Source of the DNA: Nitrospira sp.
GTDB taxonomy: Bacteria > Nitrospirota > Nitrospiria > Nitrospirales > Nitrospiraceae
NCBI GenBank assembly: GCA_018242725.1
Contig: JAFEBI010000004.1
Span: 310,001-374,000, forward strand
Length of the DNA: 64,000 nucleotides
Direction of reading: 5' to 3'
Shown here piece after piece: positions 1 through 9,142 of this stretch. Below the pieces are notes generated by a model. It saw nothing but the letters and a program-made list of their open reading frames with translations. It was not told the DNA's origin and did no database searches. Every line of letters begins with the position of its first letter. The first letter of the stretch is position 1. The position numbers and the translations under genes are program-made.

Positions 1-155
1 TCCTCTTCTTCCTCAATGTCCTCGATCCCTTCGTAGCTCATTTCTGAGAACGAAGCCGACGCTTTCTCACAGGCCGTCTCGACCATTTCCTCGGCATCTT
101 CGGCTGAATCAGCATCGACCACAAACTTCACAGTGATTGCATACCGCTGTTCCAC
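1..155 (-). CDS. small acidic hypothetical protein, C-terminus outside window
   Basis: The reading frame starts at a GTG at 155 with a clear AAAGGAG ribosome site six bases upstream, and runs off the left edge after 51 codons. The visible N-terminus begins MEQRYAITVKFVVDADSAED, then turns strongly acidic (a run of Glu near the edge). A short beta-alpha pattern, roughly YAITVKFVVDA followed by a helix, is all that can be seen. I do not recognise the family. It lies 170 bases downstream of the PilZ gene on the same strand. The ribosome site and uninterrupted frame support a real gene. Confidence 0.55.
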   Translation of the reverse strand, partial: MEQRYAITVKFVVDADSAEDAEEMVETACEKASASFSEMSYEGIEDIEEEE

Positions 156-327
156 TCTCAACTCCTTTCTCTAATACCCTGCCCGATACCCCGTGATCGA
201 GGCACCGCATGACCTCGTACTTTCTGACAGTTGTGGTGGCTGTGTCAACCGTTTGTGAGTCGCGAAGAGACAAGCCGCGTGTAGGAACAGACACGGCTGG
301 AATGCATCAACAAAGGAGATGAGGAGG

Positions 328-711
328 TTACTCGTCCGCTTCGAGATCGGTGAGCACCGATGTCAGCTTGACCAACTCGTCTGGAGCAATGCGCGAAAAT
401 GCGAGTCCGAAGCTGTTTGTACCAACCCACCGCACGATTGCTTCGTCTACCCGTAACGGCCAGTCAAGTCCCGGGATGTGGAGACGGCATTCGAATTTCT
501 CGCCTTGCTCCACCTTCATATCGCTTTCAATCTTGCAGCCGCCAGCAGAAATATCTACTGTTCGCCCATGCCCTTCCTGTTGATTCCCAGAAAACGTGCT
601 GCGAAACTGGGCAGTGAACCGCGGTTGAACTCGACGCTCATCCGGCCCTGGATGTTCCTGGATCAATTCAACGTCTTTCGATTTGAACAATGAACTCAGC
701 TTTTTCACCAC
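328..711 (-). CDS. PilZ domain protein (probable c-di-GMP receptor)
   Basis: PilZ domains bind cyclic di-GMP through an RxxxR motif and a (D/N)xSxxG motif. Both are visible here: RRVQPR, then DISAGG about 30 residues later, followed by the beta-barrel pattern ending FGLAFSRI. The protein is about 127 residues, a single-domain PilZ, with no membrane segment. I place the start at GTG 711 because GAGGA lies seven bases upstream. A TTG at 750 gives a 13-residue longer form with a weaker site. It lies between pal upstream and the small acidic ORF downstream on the same strand. Ligand binding is inferred from the motifs; the output target cannot be read. Confidence 0.8.
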   Translation of the reverse strand: MVKKLSSLFKSKDVELIQEHPGPDERRVQPRFTAQFRSTFSGNQQEGHGRTVDISAGGCKIESDMKVEQGEKFECRLHIPGLDWPLRVDEAIVRWVGTNSFGLAFSRIAPDELVKLTSVLTDLEADE

Positions 712-786
712 GGATGATTCCTCATCGAGCCGCTCGCCCAGCAAGATCAAGGCGTACCTTGCCCGCCAGTCCCCAGAAACCGTTTC

Positions 787-1440
787 TTACTTCGTCGACA
801 ACAACATGTGTCCCCGTCGATTTTGCTGATAGCAGGATTCCTGTCGCTCGCTGCAAAACGGCCGTTCCTTCCCATACGACACAATCGCGAGCTGATTGGG
901 ACTGACCCCTGCTTCCTGCAAGTAGTTGCGCGCCGCTTTGGCACGTTTGTCGCCGAGGACCATATTGTAGTCGCTCGTCCCTCGCTCATCACAATGGCCC
1001 TCGATCTTGAGCACTACTCCAGGATGATCTTTCAGATAATGTGCATCGAGATTGAGCGACTCCATGCCTGTTTCGGATAATGTCCATTGGTCATACCCAA
1101 AGAACACATCCTGCAACCCAGCTTCGACAGCAGCTCGTTCTTCTTTCGTCAACTCCGCTTGCTGTCGCACCGTAACACTTGCTGGGTTCAGACTCGTTGA
1201 ATGTCCACCTTGGCCACTTGCTTGGCCAGCCGGCGAAAGGCGCTCCTCACTGGGATTGCGAGAAAACCCCTTGAGCTCGCCGCTTGAGCCTCCTCCTGAA
1301 ATAGTCGGAGTCTTTGAACTAGTGCTTCCGGACCCTCCTTCGCTCTCGGACTGCACCCATTTCTTGCTGCACCCCTGGTTCGACAAGAAAAGAATTCCCA
1401 CGGCCACTACCACCCCCAACTTCACCACTTCTCTAGTCAT
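787..1440 (-). CDS. pal: Pal-like peptidoglycan-associated lipoprotein
   Basis: 217 residues. The N-terminus is a lipoprotein-type signal (hydrophobic VVVAVGILFL, then a Cys at residue 24), though the residues before the Cys (SNQG) do not fit the usual lipobox well. A Ser/Gly-rich linker follows, then a C-terminal OmpA/Pal domain from about residue 110. The domain has the Pal hallmarks GHCDERGTSDYN and LGDKRAKAARNYL, which contact diaminopimelate in peptidoglycan. The role is tethering the outer membrane to peptidoglycan with the Tol system. The start has a good GGAGAAAGG ribosome site. No tol genes are visible in this window. Confidence 0.88.
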   Translation of the reverse strand: MTREVVKLGVVVAVGILFLSNQGCSKKWVQSESEGGSGSTSSKTPTISGGGSSGELKGFSRNPSEERLSPAGQASGQGGHSTSLNPASVTVRQQAELTKEERAAVEAGLQDVFFGYDQWTLSETGMESLNLDAHYLKDHPGVVLKIEGHCDERGTSDYNMVLGDKRAKAARNYLQEAGVSPNQLAIVSYGKERPFCSERQESCYQQNRRGHMLLSTK

Positions 1441-1777
1441 AGCCTTTCTCCTCTTATGCTCTTCTAAACTTGCAATTCAGCCCCGTCGTCTATTCATGGC
1501 CACTTGACGCAGGAATGATTTCAGAATGCGTCTTCACTCTGCCTGCAAGTATAATTTTCACTGATGATGATAAAGTGATGCAGTAACGGCAGTTTAGCCT
1601 ATTGCCGACAGGATGCCTAACAATTTTTCATATCTGGCCGGATGACTCGGTCAGTAGGGAATGAGCTCTCGAATATGAGTAGAAATGGGATGGGCCGGAG
1701 AGAAGAAACCGTTTGATTAACGAGGCGCACACGGATCAGTCGACCCAATCAGCTATTCTGACAGACCATCGTCCTGG
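1441..1777. other. intergenic stretch upstream of pal
   Basis: No convincing coding region or RNA was found in these 337 bases. The pal promoter should lie here on the minus strand. A TATACT-like hexamer is present near 1546-1551, but no good partner hexamer stands at the right distance, so no promoter is called. Confidence 0.4.
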
Positions 1778-1918
1778 TCAGCGAGAGCCGTTACGGTCAG
1801 CCCAACGGACAGGTCGCAACACGGCTCCCATTCCAGCGATCGCGCAGATAAACAACAGCATGGCCAGAGCAATCACCAGGAAAAATGCCGCTCTCATGTC
1901 GTGCAAAACAGGGATCAT
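1778..1918 (-). CDS. 46-residue single-pass membrane protein
   Basis: A very short frame starting at ATG 1918 behind an excellent GAGGAGGGA ribosome site. It has one strong membrane segment at about residues 11-36 (AAFFLVIALAMLLFICAIAG) and a short basic C-terminal tail (RPVRWADRNGSR), so the N-terminus is probably outside. I do not recognise a family. It directly follows the 37-residue zinc-ribbon ORF on the same strand with a 27-base gap, so the two may be co-transcribed. The ribosome site and the clean hydrophobic pattern support translation. Confidence 0.6.
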   Translation of the reverse strand: MIPVLHDMRAAFFLVIALAMLLFICAIAGMGAVLRPVRWADRNGSR

Positions 1919-1945
1919 GCCACGTCCCTCCTCTTGCTCGATACG

Positions 1946-2059
1946 TCAACTACGCCATCCACAGACACAAACCCATGGACTCATTGGATTGACTTTCTGA
2001 AGGGATCGCCCGCAACAAGGACATTGCCGCGTCCACACTTGCCTCACTTGCTGACTCAC
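1946..2059 (-). CDS. tiny zinc-ribbon protein (37 residues)
   Basis: The frame opens at GTG 2059 and closes at TGA 1946. It carries a compact zinc-ribbon pattern: CPCCGRSL, then WVCVCGW 15 residues later. This is the CPxCGxxL...WxCxxCG arrangement of rubredoxin-type knuckles. The ribosome site is weak (TAGG), and other GTG starts lie within the next eight codons. It precedes the 46-residue membrane ORF. The cysteine spacing is the main evidence; function is unknown. Confidence 0.45.
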   Translation of the reverse strand: MSQQVRQVWTRQCPCCGRSLQKVNPMSPWVCVCGWRS

Positions 2060-2510
2060 GCCTATAAAGCAACCCGCGCTTTCTGACTGCTATATCGGAA
2101 AAACCAGCGCACGGGATTACCCGATCTCCGTTAAGTGTAGATCACGCTGAGCACATGGTCCATACCGCTTCCCGTTGGGACCAACCTCGACATGACCACA
2201 ACCTATTGTAAACGCTGTAGAACCTTGGAACGTACTTGGTGCGTCAATAGAAATTCACCAACCGATGATACAGCTGAAAGCATCAATCTAGCGTACTCCA
2301 TCGGACGTTACACAGGCACAGGAGAGAAAATCAAGGCAAGATTTCCCCAACGCTGCTACCTCTGGGCAACTGACACATGCGATAGGCAACTCATTGCGCC
2401 ATGTTCGATGCAGGATCCGATCTTCTCCCTGACTCTGACCTGGCCAATCTGAGGCAAGAGAAGAAGCCTGTGGCCGCAATTGGAAACCAATCCTGCTCCA
2501 CACACGGTGG
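2060..2510. other. intergenic stretch, no gene recognised
   Basis: These 451 bases lie between the response-regulator gene and the tiny zinc-ribbon ORF. Short open frames exist on both strands, but none has a ribosome site, recognisable motif or protein-like composition. No tRNA, obvious terminator or repeat was found. Confidence 0.4.
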
Positions 2511-2873
2511 CTAATGCAGCAATTCATACTGCACGGCGCGAAGTAACATGGAGAGATCTAACGGTTTTGCAAAAGTCTGCCGTGCCCCGAGGAGTCTAGC
2601 CGTCTGCAATTCATCTGGAGAGTGCCCGCTCATGGCAATGACCTTCACATCCAGAAACGCGCGGGTTAGTTCCAAGATGAGATCCAACCCATTCATTTCA
2701 GGCATCTCCAAGTCCGTAATGACCAGATCCATGGGTTTCGCATGGAACTGCTCAAGCCCTTCTCGGCCATTGGCAGCCTCGTAGGTTTGATACCCGGCAT
2801 CCTCGAGGATCTGCGCCAACAACACTCGCACCGACACATCATCCTCGATCACCAGAATCGTGCGTGGCGTCAT
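2511..2873 (-). CDS. single-domain response regulator (CheY-like receiver)
   Basis: A receiver domain with no output domain, 120 residues. Seen in order: the acidic pair (VIEDD), the phospho-acceptor Asp (LVITDLEMPEMNG), the Ser/Thr of the switch (AMSGHS) and the conserved Lys (FAKPLD). I choose ATG 2873 because AAAGGA stands seven bases before it. A longer start at 2924 overlaps the stop of the upstream zinc-ribbon gene as TGATG, so translational coupling is an alternative. No histidine kinase is adjacent, so its partner is unknown. It probably acts by protein-protein contact. Confidence 0.85.
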   Translation of the reverse strand: MTPRTILVIEDDVSVRVLLAQILEDAGYQTYEAANGREGLEQFHAKPMDLVITDLEMPEMNGLDLILELTRAFLDVKVIAMSGHSPDELQTARLLGARQTFAKPLDLSMLLRAVQYELLH

Positions 2874-2923
2874 CCCCATATCCTTTCTGTGCTCTACAAC
2901 TCGCTCTACATATACCGGCTTCA

Positions 2924-3160
2924 TCAGGCAGCCAACGATTCCATTTCCTCCGAAGCCCAGTCCAGGTTGAACACTTCGTGAGCAGGCACCGTCTCCATCA
3001 CCGCTTTGGCAGATAACTGACGGTGGTGCTGAATGACGGCATCATCCCGATGACCACAATTGACACAGCGAGTGCTCAGGTTCCACATTTCGCCATACCC
3101 CCCCTCCATATCAATCATATGCTCTTTCAGCATCAACCCTTGGCAACGTGTGCATTTCAT
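2924..3160 (-). CDS. small zinc-ribbon protein
   Basis: 78 residues with a strong AGGAGGGA ribosome site before ATG 3160. The N-terminal half is a zinc ribbon: CTRCQG near residue 3, then CVNCGH near residue 32. The C-terminal half is acidic and helical without motifs. It sits directly upstream of the response regulator, with stop and alternative start overlapping by one base. Its N-terminus (MKCTRCQGLM) closely resembles the 62-residue protein at 14907-15095, so the two are probably members of one small family. Function is unknown; such ribbons often mediate protein or nucleic-acid contacts. Confidence 0.7.
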   Translation of the reverse strand: MKCTRCQGLMLKEHMIDMEGGYGEMWNLSTRCVNCGHRDDAVIQHHRQLSAKAVMETVPAHEVFNLDWASEEMESLAA

Positions 3161-3654
3161 CGCCACTCCCTCCTGTTTGGTGACTACATCCTGGTTAAGA
3201 GAACTGTACCAGGGAGGATGATTCCAACTAGATCTGAAGGAGTTACTTCGAACGGGGGGAGGGAGAATAGGGAGACGGGTCCCCACCGCTTGACAGCCGT
3301 TGTCCGTTTTACGACTTCGATGAAATTTGTTGAACTCGCTGTGCTGAAGTAGTTTTGCAGTGGCTATGAAGACTGAAAACCTATACTCTCGAAACGAGCG
3401 AGCCACTGACCAGTTACGAACCATTAGGGAAGCTGTGAGGGTTCGAAGATGGACAGTTTGAGGAGTGGATGGCTCCGTTCTGCGCTAGACGATGGAGGGA
3501 ACTGTACGGACACCTGATCCCTGGAACCAATCGGCAGGTGGTGGATTAACTCGGCAAACCAGATATTCGAATCTGGGATGGGATCAGCTTTGCAACCCTC
3601 GCATACTCAAGACGGTCAGATGAGATCGTCGGGGCGGAGAGCTTGTTGAATCTA
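3161..3654. other. intergenic stretch with a possible transposase scrap
   Basis: Mostly featureless. On the plus strand, about 3449-3550, a frame reads FEEWMAPFCARRW and then LYGHLIPGTNRQVVD before a stop. This vaguely recalls the start of IS701/IS4-type transposases, but it is too short to call. The region lies just 3' of tRNA-Arg, a common place for mobile-element debris. No intact gene is present. Confidence 0.3.
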
Positions 3655-3731
<77 letters not shown>

Positions 3732-3802
3732 AACCAGACTCAACATGAATCATGTTCAGGCAAGACTTGTCAAGGTTGAGTGAAGCCGGTGGAGCCATTG
3801 CC

Positions 3803-4303
3803 TTACCATTGCGCTAGAATTTCATCCGCAATTTGTGTGACGGACTTTCCCACCGTCTCAATCGTCTCATCAGCAGCAGCTTGATACTTCGGCAAACGCT
3901 CCCGTAGCACATCCTGAATCTCATCCACAAACGATTTGGTTCCGGTAAGCGAAGGTCGTTGCGTATCGGACCCGATCCGCTTGGCAATGGTCTCAACTGA
4001 GGCAGTCAACCAGAACAATCTTCCTGTGCGTTTTAGCACCTCGACATTTTGTGGTCGAAGGATAGCACCCCCGCCAGTATCAATCACCACCCCATCCTTA
4101 CTGGCCAGATCTTGGCAGATCTTACTCTCAAGGTCACGAAAGTACTCCCAGCCATGTTGTTCAACAATTTGGGGAATGGTTTGCCCGGCCAACTTCACAA
4201 TTTCGGTATCGGTGGAGAGCAGTTCTCGACCGAGGTGGGCCGCCACAATCTTCCCGACCGTGCTCTTCCCCGTTCCACGATAGCCGATCAGCACGACGTT
4301 CAT
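3803..4303 (-). CDS. aroK: shikimate kinase
   Basis: Phosphorylates the 3-hydroxyl of shikimate with ATP, in the cytoplasm, in the chorismate pathway. The 166 residues are normal for the family. Seen: Walker A GYRGTGKST at residues 7-15, the STDTE substrate motif, FRDLE, the DTGGG loop, and the lid region with RPSL. The start overlaps the aroE stop as ATGA, so the two are translationally coupled. The gene order aroE-aroK puts two consecutive-pathway enzymes together. Confidence 0.95.
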   Translation of the reverse strand: MNVVLIGYRGTGKSTVGKIVAAHLGRELLSTDTEIVKLAGQTIPQIVEQHGWEYFRDLESKICQDLASKDGVVIDTGGGAILRPQNVEVLKRTGRLFWLTASVETIAKRIGSDTQRPSLTGTKSFVDEIQDVLRERLPKYQAAADETIETVGKSVTQIADEILAQW

Positions 4304-5166
4304 TGGAAATGAGACTCTAAGACAGTCCGCATCACTGCAACCGGAGCGGCTTGATTGGTCCAGAGTTCAAATTGCGTAACGGCCTGATTGAGAAACATCT
4401 CTAACCCGGGAATCGTCTTGCATCCAGCGAGTTTGGCATCTTTCAGCAGCTGCGTTTCCCGTGGGTTATAGACGATGTCCATGACCGTAAGCCCCGAGTG
4501 CAGCAACGACACTGGCACACAAGTCGTATCGGATTTTGGAGACATGCCGACGGGAGTGCAATGAATCAGGACGTGCGCATCTGGAAGAACCTGACGAAGG
4601 GCGGCCACATCGAGATGAAGGTCCTCTACCGTAGCCACTCCCAGAGAACGAATATCGTCAGCCAAGCGACTTCGCTCCGAATCCTCAATACCCAGCAACG
4701 TCAGGTTCTCCACGCCAGACTCAGCAGCCAGCGCAACGGCAATCGCCCGCGCGGCCCCTCCGGAGCCAAGTACCACAATGCGTCGTCCCTTCAGTTCGAC
4801 TCCGCCTTCACGTAGCGCCCGCAATGCACCGGTCGCATCGGTGTTATACCCGGCTAGCTCCCCCTTATCGGCCACAATGGTATTGATTGCACCAATCCGC
4901 TTGGCCGTCGGTTCCACATGGTCAAGGAACTGCATCGCCGCGACTTTGTGAGGAATCGTCACACTTGCCCCGCGGAAATTTCCCAGAGCACGAAGCCCTT
5001 TAACGGCATCGCCGATGGTATCCACCTGCCATGCCAGATAGACAAAGTTAAGCCCTAATGTTCTAAACGCCGCATTGTGAATAGCCGGCGACAGCGAATG
5101 GCCAACCGGCTTTCCGAGCACACCACAAAATTGTGTCTTCGTATCGATATCCATTGGGTGATTCAC
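4300..5166 (-). CDS. aroE: shikimate dehydrogenase (NADP+)
   Basis: Reduces 3-dehydroshikimate to shikimate. 288 residues. The substrate-side domain has LSPAIHNAAF and the catalytic Lys in SVTIPHK. The nucleotide domain has NTDATGALRAL, the VLGSGGAARA loop, and PVGMSP near the C-terminus. The first start is GTG 5166; an in-frame ATG at 5154 is an equally good candidate. Four bases overlap aroK downstream. All expected residues are present, so it should be active. Confidence 0.95.
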   Translation of the reverse strand: MNHPMDIDTKTQFCGVLGKPVGHSLSPAIHNAAFRTLGLNFVYLAWQVDTIGDAVKGLRALGNFRGASVTIPHKVAAMQFLDHVEPTAKRIGAINTIVADKGELAGYNTDATGALRALREGGVELKGRRIVVLGSGGAARAIAVALAAESGVENLTLLGIEDSERSRLADDIRSLGVATVEDLHLDVAALRQVLPDAHVLIHCTPVGMSPKSDTTCVPVSLLHSGLTVMDIVYNPRETQLLKDAKLAGCKTIPGLEMFLNQAVTQFELWTNQAAPVAVMRTVLESHFQ

Positions 5167-5200
5167 TCTGAGCGCCTACTCCTGTTCAACCAGGAAACCT

Positions 5201-5962
5201 TTAACTTTTGTTGACGGTCATGCCCCCGTCAATAGGGAACGTTCCCCCGGTAACCCACGCAGCCTCATCCGACGCAAGATACAGCACCATATTCGCTACT
5301 TCTTCCGGCATTCCGACTCGTCGAATCGCGTACTGCGCGAGAATGGGTTGTAGTCTATCGGGATCGGCCATCAGGGAAGCCGCCATCGGCGTATGAATCA
5401 GACCGGGATTCACCACATTGCACCGGATACCTTCCTTCGCGTACTCGATCGCGAGGGCACGCGTCAGCGCATCAAGGGCACCTTTGGATGCCGTATAGGC
5501 GGCCAATCCGGAAAGCCCGACGAGACTGGCAATTGATGAGATATTCACGATCGCACCTCGTCCTTGTCTCTGCATATGAGGGAGAACCGCTCGTGTCATG
5601 CGAAACACTCCGGTCACGTTGATATCCAACATCTTGGCCCACGTCGCATCGTCGGTTTCATGGAGACGTTTCCCAAAATCCCCGACTCCCGCATTATTGA
5701 CCAGCACGTCGATCCGGCCAAAACTGTCCAGCGTCCGACGAACCACATCCTGCACATGGCTCTCATCAGTCACGGATCCGGCCACTCCGAGTACTTTAGC
5801 CTTATTCAATCGGATCACGCTGGCGACACGATCCAACTCCTGTTGCCGACGCCCGGTAATGACGATCGATGCGCCCTCGTCGGCAAAACGTTTGGCAATC
5901 GCTTCACCGATCCCAGCGTTTCCTCCGGTTACGACGGCCACCTTGCCTTCTAACCTATTCAT
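5201..5962 (-). CDS. short-chain dehydrogenase/reductase, FabG-like
   Basis: A classical SDR of 253 residues. Seen: the cofactor loop TGGNAGIG near residue 12, NNAG near residue 90, the catalytic Ser of NISSIA followed by YTASK, and the C-terminal PIDGGMTV typical of FabG-like enzymes. The Arg-rich segment after beta 2 (TGRRQQEL) favours NADP(H). The ATGA overlap with trmI upstream indicates one transcript. The substrate cannot be read from sequence: 3-oxoacyl-ACP reductase or another oxidoreductase is possible. No other fatty-acid genes are near, so I leave the symbol blank. Confidence 0.85.
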   Translation of the reverse strand: MNRLEGKVAVVTGGNAGIGEAIAKRFADEGASIVITGRRQQELDRVASVIRLNKAKVLGVAGSVTDESHVQDVVRRTLDSFGRIDVLVNNAGVGDFGKRLHETDDATWAKMLDINVTGVFRMTRAVLPHMQRQGRGAIVNISSIASLVGLSGLAAYTASKGALDALTRALAIEYAKEGIRCNVVNPGLIHTPMAASLMADPDRLQPILAQYAIRRVGMPEEVANMVLYLASDEAAWVTGGTFPIDGGMTVNKS

Positions 5963-6843
5963 GTCTCCTGCTCCTCTTCCGCTTCTCCGGACACAGTTCC
6001 TGACTCTTCGATGGTGGGTCTGGATTTGTTCGCCGCGGGACCCAACAATCCGGGCTCCACCTTGCGCGCCACCGTGATGAATCCTGAATGGGCAACCATA
6101 CGATGATCCGGCCTTACACTCCGGCCTTGTATGGACCAGGTCCGCAGTAATGTCTCAAAGGTTTCAATCATCCCAAACACGGTCGCCCGTTCGAGCGCTT
6201 CAACCGTTTGCATTACTTGAGGGATCGTTGGGACAAAACTCAAATAGATGCCGCCGGATCGAAGAGCGTTGACGGCATGCGGGATCACCTGCCATGGTTC
6301 CGGCAGATCAAGCACAACCCGATCAAACGGCACCTGATCGTCCGGTAGGTCGATGCCTTCATAGGCGCTTTTCCTGAAACAGCGCAAGTTGGCAGGGTTC
6401 ATATAGCGAGTGATATTGGTCTGTGCCGTCTGCGAGAAGTCTTCCCGGATGTCATACGTCACGACCAAGCCGCTTGGCCCCACCGCGCGTAAGAGGGCCA
6501 TGGTCATGGCTCCTGAACCGGTTCCCGCCTCAAACACGCGAGCCCCGGGATGGACATCCGCCCACATCGGGATAATGGCAAGATCCTTGGGATAGAGGAC
6601 CTGAGCCCCTCTCGGCATCTTGAGCACATAGTCGCCAAAAGTCGGTTTGAGCGCCACCATCTTCTTTCCGCCGGAAAGTGTCACGATGGACCCGTCAGGA
6701 CGGCCGATGAGCGCGTCATGGGCGATTCGTTGCCCGCTGAATTGGTATGTTTCTCCCGCCTTCAGTGTGAGGGCATACTGCCGTCTTTTTTGATCGACGA
6801 GATGGATGCGGTCGCCGTTGGCAAGCTGAGACATGGCGCGCAT
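5959..6843 (-). CDS. trmI: tRNA (adenine-58-N1)-methyltransferase TrmI
   Basis: Methylates A58 in the T-loop of tRNAs with S-adenosylmethionine. 294 residues. The N-terminal beta domain (GDRIHLVDQKRRQYALTL) is followed by YPKDLAIIP, the SAM loop VFEAGTGSGAMTMAL, VVLDLPEPW, and the C-terminal HSGFITVARK. These are the standard TrmI marks. The roughly 35-residue acidic tail beyond the domain is probably disordered. It overlaps the SDR gene by four bases and is divergent from nfeD. ATG 6843 is taken as start; ATG 6834 is an alternative. Confidence 0.92.
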   Translation of the reverse strand: MRAMSQLANGDRIHLVDQKRRQYALTLKAGETYQFSGQRIAHDALIGRPDGSIVTLSGGKKMVALKPTFGDYVLKMPRGAQVLYPKDLAIIPMWADVHPGARVFEAGTGSGAMTMALLRAVGPSGLVVTYDIREDFSQTAQTNITRYMNPANLRCFRKSAYEGIDLPDDQVPFDRVVLDLPEPWQVIPHAVNALRSGGIYLSFVPTIPQVMQTVEALERATVFGMIETFETLLRTWSIQGRSVRPDHRMVAHSGFITVARKVEPGLLGPAANKSRPTIEESGTVSGEAEEEQET

Positions 6844-6940
6844 TCTAGGAGGTTCCTTCCTCGGTTTGCAACCAATGGCCCTTCCTTGACAGGGCAGTGA
6901 GGGGCTCGTAAGATCTTCTTATCCTTAGATACTTCCGACA

Positions 6941-8269
6941 ATGTTTCTTCATAGTCGGCACAGGAGCTGTTCACGTTGGCCTAGCCTCACAACAGCGATT
7001 GTGAGTCTTGGTGTAGCCCTCTGTCCGATTCTCTCTCTCAGTCCCGCTCACGGTAGTGAGATCGTAGTGGCAACCTATGAAGGGGTCATTAACCCCGTCG
7101 CGGCGGAGTACCTGCACGATGCCCTCACATCCGCTCAATCGTCCGGTGCACAAGCCCTCATCTTGAAACTGGACACGCCCGGAGGGTTGGACACCTCCAT
7201 GCGCCTGATGATCAAAGATATGACCGCCTCCACTACTCCTGTCATCGTATTCGTTGCTCCTTCGGGAGGTCGTGCCGCCTCTGCCGGCGTCTTTATCACG
7301 ATGGCCGCTCATGTCGCGGCAATGGCTCCAGGAACCAATATCGGAGCCGCCCACCCCGTCGCTATGGGCGGCGGTGAAATGGACAATACGATGAAGGAAA
7401 AGGTGGAGAACGACGCCGTGGCGTATATCAAAAGCATCGCGGACCAACGCGGGCGCAATGCCTCCTGGGCCGAAGAGGCGGTTCGTAAAAGCGTGTCCGT
7501 CACAGAACAAGAGGCGATCACGCGTAAGATCATCGACATCGTCGCTGAGAACATACCTGCGCTGTTGAGACAATTAAACGGCAGAAAGGTCAGCCTTCCA
7601 ACCGGCTCGACCACACTCTCGACCAACGACGTGACGCTTCATGAATTCCCCATGGGGACACGGCTCGAGTTGCTCAAAATCCTGAGTGACCCAAACATCG
7701 CCTATCTCCTGATGTCGATCGGGACGATCGGGATCATGGCTGAGCTCTACAGCCCCGGGGCAATCTTGCCCGGCATCATCGGTGCCATCAGTTTGATTCT
7801 GGCCTTCTACTCACTCCAATCGCTTCCTGTAAACTATGCCGGAGCCTTACTGGTCATCCTCGGCGTGGTGTTTCTGCTGCTCGAAATCTCAGTCACCAGC
7901 TATGGACTCCTGGCCCTGGGTGGCGTTACGGCGATGACCTTGGGTGGCCTCTTGCTAATCAAGAGCGATGCACCCTACCTGCACGTATCCTTGACGTTCC
8001 TCTTGCCGACGGTCCTGACCGCCGGTGGCTTGATCGGAACAGTGGTGTGGATGGCCCTCAAGAGTGGTCGGAGCAAACCGGTCACCGGAGCAGAGGGAAT
8101 GATTGGTTCGATCGGAATCGCCAAGACAGACGTGAACCCACGCGGCCAGATCACGGTCCATGGAGAACTTTGGGAAGCAATCAGTCAGCATCCGATTCGA
8201 CAAGGAGAGACGGCGGAGGTGGTGTCGGTCGAGGGATTGACCGTGACTGTAACTCCACCTCATCGATAA
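6941..8269 (+). CDS. nfeD: NfeD-type membrane-bound ClpP-class serine protease
   Basis: 442 residues in the full-length NfeD layout. A signal peptide or N-terminal anchor covers 1-39. A ClpP/SppA-like protease domain covers about 40-220, with the nucleophile Ser114 in RAASAG and a candidate catalytic Lys at 152-154. Four hydrophobic segments follow at about 245-370, then a soluble OB-fold from about 385 to the end (GMIGSIGIAKTDVNPRGQ onward). The archaeal homologue cleaves stomatin tails; this is family knowledge. The slipin gene 25 bases downstream is the classic partner. The start at 6941 lacks a good ribosome site. Confidence 0.9.
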   Translation: MFLHSRHRSCSRWPSLTTAIVSLGVALCPILSLSPAHGSEIVVATYEGVINPVAAEYLHDALTSAQSSGAQALILKLDTPGGLDTSMRLMIKDMTASTTPVIVFVAPSGGRAASAGVFITMAAHVAAMAPGTNIGAAHPVAMGGGEMDNTMKEKVENDAVAYIKSIADQRGRNASWAEEAVRKSVSVTEQEAITRKIIDIVAENIPALLRQLNGRKVSLPTGSTTLSTNDVTLHEFPMGTRLELLKILSDPNIAYLLMSIGTIGIMAELYSPGAILPGIIGAISLILAFYSLQSLPVNYAGALLVILGVVFLLLEISVTSYGLLALGGVTAMTLGGLLLIKSDAPYLHVSLTFLLPTVLTAGGLIGTVVWMALKSGRSKPVTGAEGMIGSIGIAKTDVNPRGQITVHGELWEAISQHPIRQGETAEVVSVEGLTVTVTPPHR

Positions 8270-8293
8270 CCCGTCCGAAGACAAGGAGCTGCT

Positions 8294-9040
8294 ATGTCAT
8301 TACTGGTCCCGCTTGTCTTACTCGGCCTCTTGTTCTATGCCAGCTTTAAACGCGTCATGGAGTATGAACGGCTCGTGGTGTTTGTCCTTGGCAAGTTCCA
8401 CACAGTCAAAGGCCCGGGGATCAGATTGGTGATTCCAGGGCTGCAGCAGATGGTCCGAGTAAATCTCCAAACCGTCACCATGGAAGTTCCCTCCCAGGAT
8501 GTGATCACGCGCGACAATATTTCGGTGAAGGTGAACGCCGTCATTTTTCTCAGGGTGGTAGATCCGCAACGTGCGGTCTTGGCGGTTCAGGACTACCTCT
8601 ACTCTACTTCCCAAGTCGCGCAAACCACCTTGCGCAGCGTGCTGGGGCAGAGCCAGTTCGATGACTTGCTGTCGAAGCGCGACGACATCAACGCCGAACT
8701 CCAACGCATCATCGATCTGCAGACCGAACCATGGGGAGTGAAGGTCGCAGCCGTTGAGGTGAAGAATGTCGATATTCCACAAGACATGCAACGGGCCATC
8801 GCCCGACAAGCCGAGGCCGAACGAGAGCGCCGTGCCAAAATCATCCATGCTGAGGGAGAATTTCAAGCCGCACAGAAACTCGCCGAGGCCGCCAACGTAA
8901 TCGGGCAGAATCCAGCCGCCCTTCAACTCCGTTATCTCCAAACGCTGGTGGAAATCGCCGCTGAAAAGAATTCTACGACGATCTTTCCGATTCCCATCGA
9001 TACGCTTGCCCCTTTCATAAAGGGTCTCTTATCGAAATAG
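8294..9040 (+). CDS. slipin / stomatin-like band 7 membrane protein
   Basis: 248 residues. It has an N-terminal membrane hairpin ([15 protein letters not shown]), then a band 7/SPFH domain ([31 protein letters not shown]) and a long C-terminal helix rich in Ala, Glu and Arg ([19 protein letters not shown]) for oligomerisation. Slipins assemble into membrane-associated rings. The AAGGAG site six bases before ATG supports the start. NfeD and slipin side by side is a well-known conserved pair in which the protease is thought to process the slipin. Confidence 0.92.
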   Translation: MSLLVPLVLLGLLFYASFKRVMEYERLVVFVLGKFHTVKGPGIRLVIPGLQQMVRVNLQTVTMEVPSQDVITRDNISVKVNAVIFLRVVDPQRAVLAVQDYLYSTSQVAQTTLRSVLGQSQFDDLLSKRDDINAELQRIIDLQTEPWGVKVAAVEVKNVDIPQDMQRAIARQAEAERERRAKIIHAEGEFQAAQKLAEAANVIGQNPAALQLRYLQTLVEIAAEKNSTTIFPIPIDTLAPFIKGLLSK

Positions 9041-9142
9041 TGTGGCGTTCCGGCAGAGAACTGATGCGAATTCCACATAGATGCCGCATTTCTGCGACAG
9101 TTACCTCTGATCCTTCTCATTAACCAACATTAATCTTTTTGA

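Noticed and set aside
2288-2527. Minus-strand 79-residue frame beginning inside the response-regulator end
   Set aside because: No ribosome site, Cys/Ser-rich composition without a motif, and it depends on overlapping a real gene.
3440-3550. Plus-strand reading FEEWMAPFCARRW...LYGHLIPG as an IS701-type transposase start next to tRNA-Arg
   Set aside because: Only about 30 residues, no downstream transposase domain and no inverted repeats seen. Kept only as a note in the intergenic entry.
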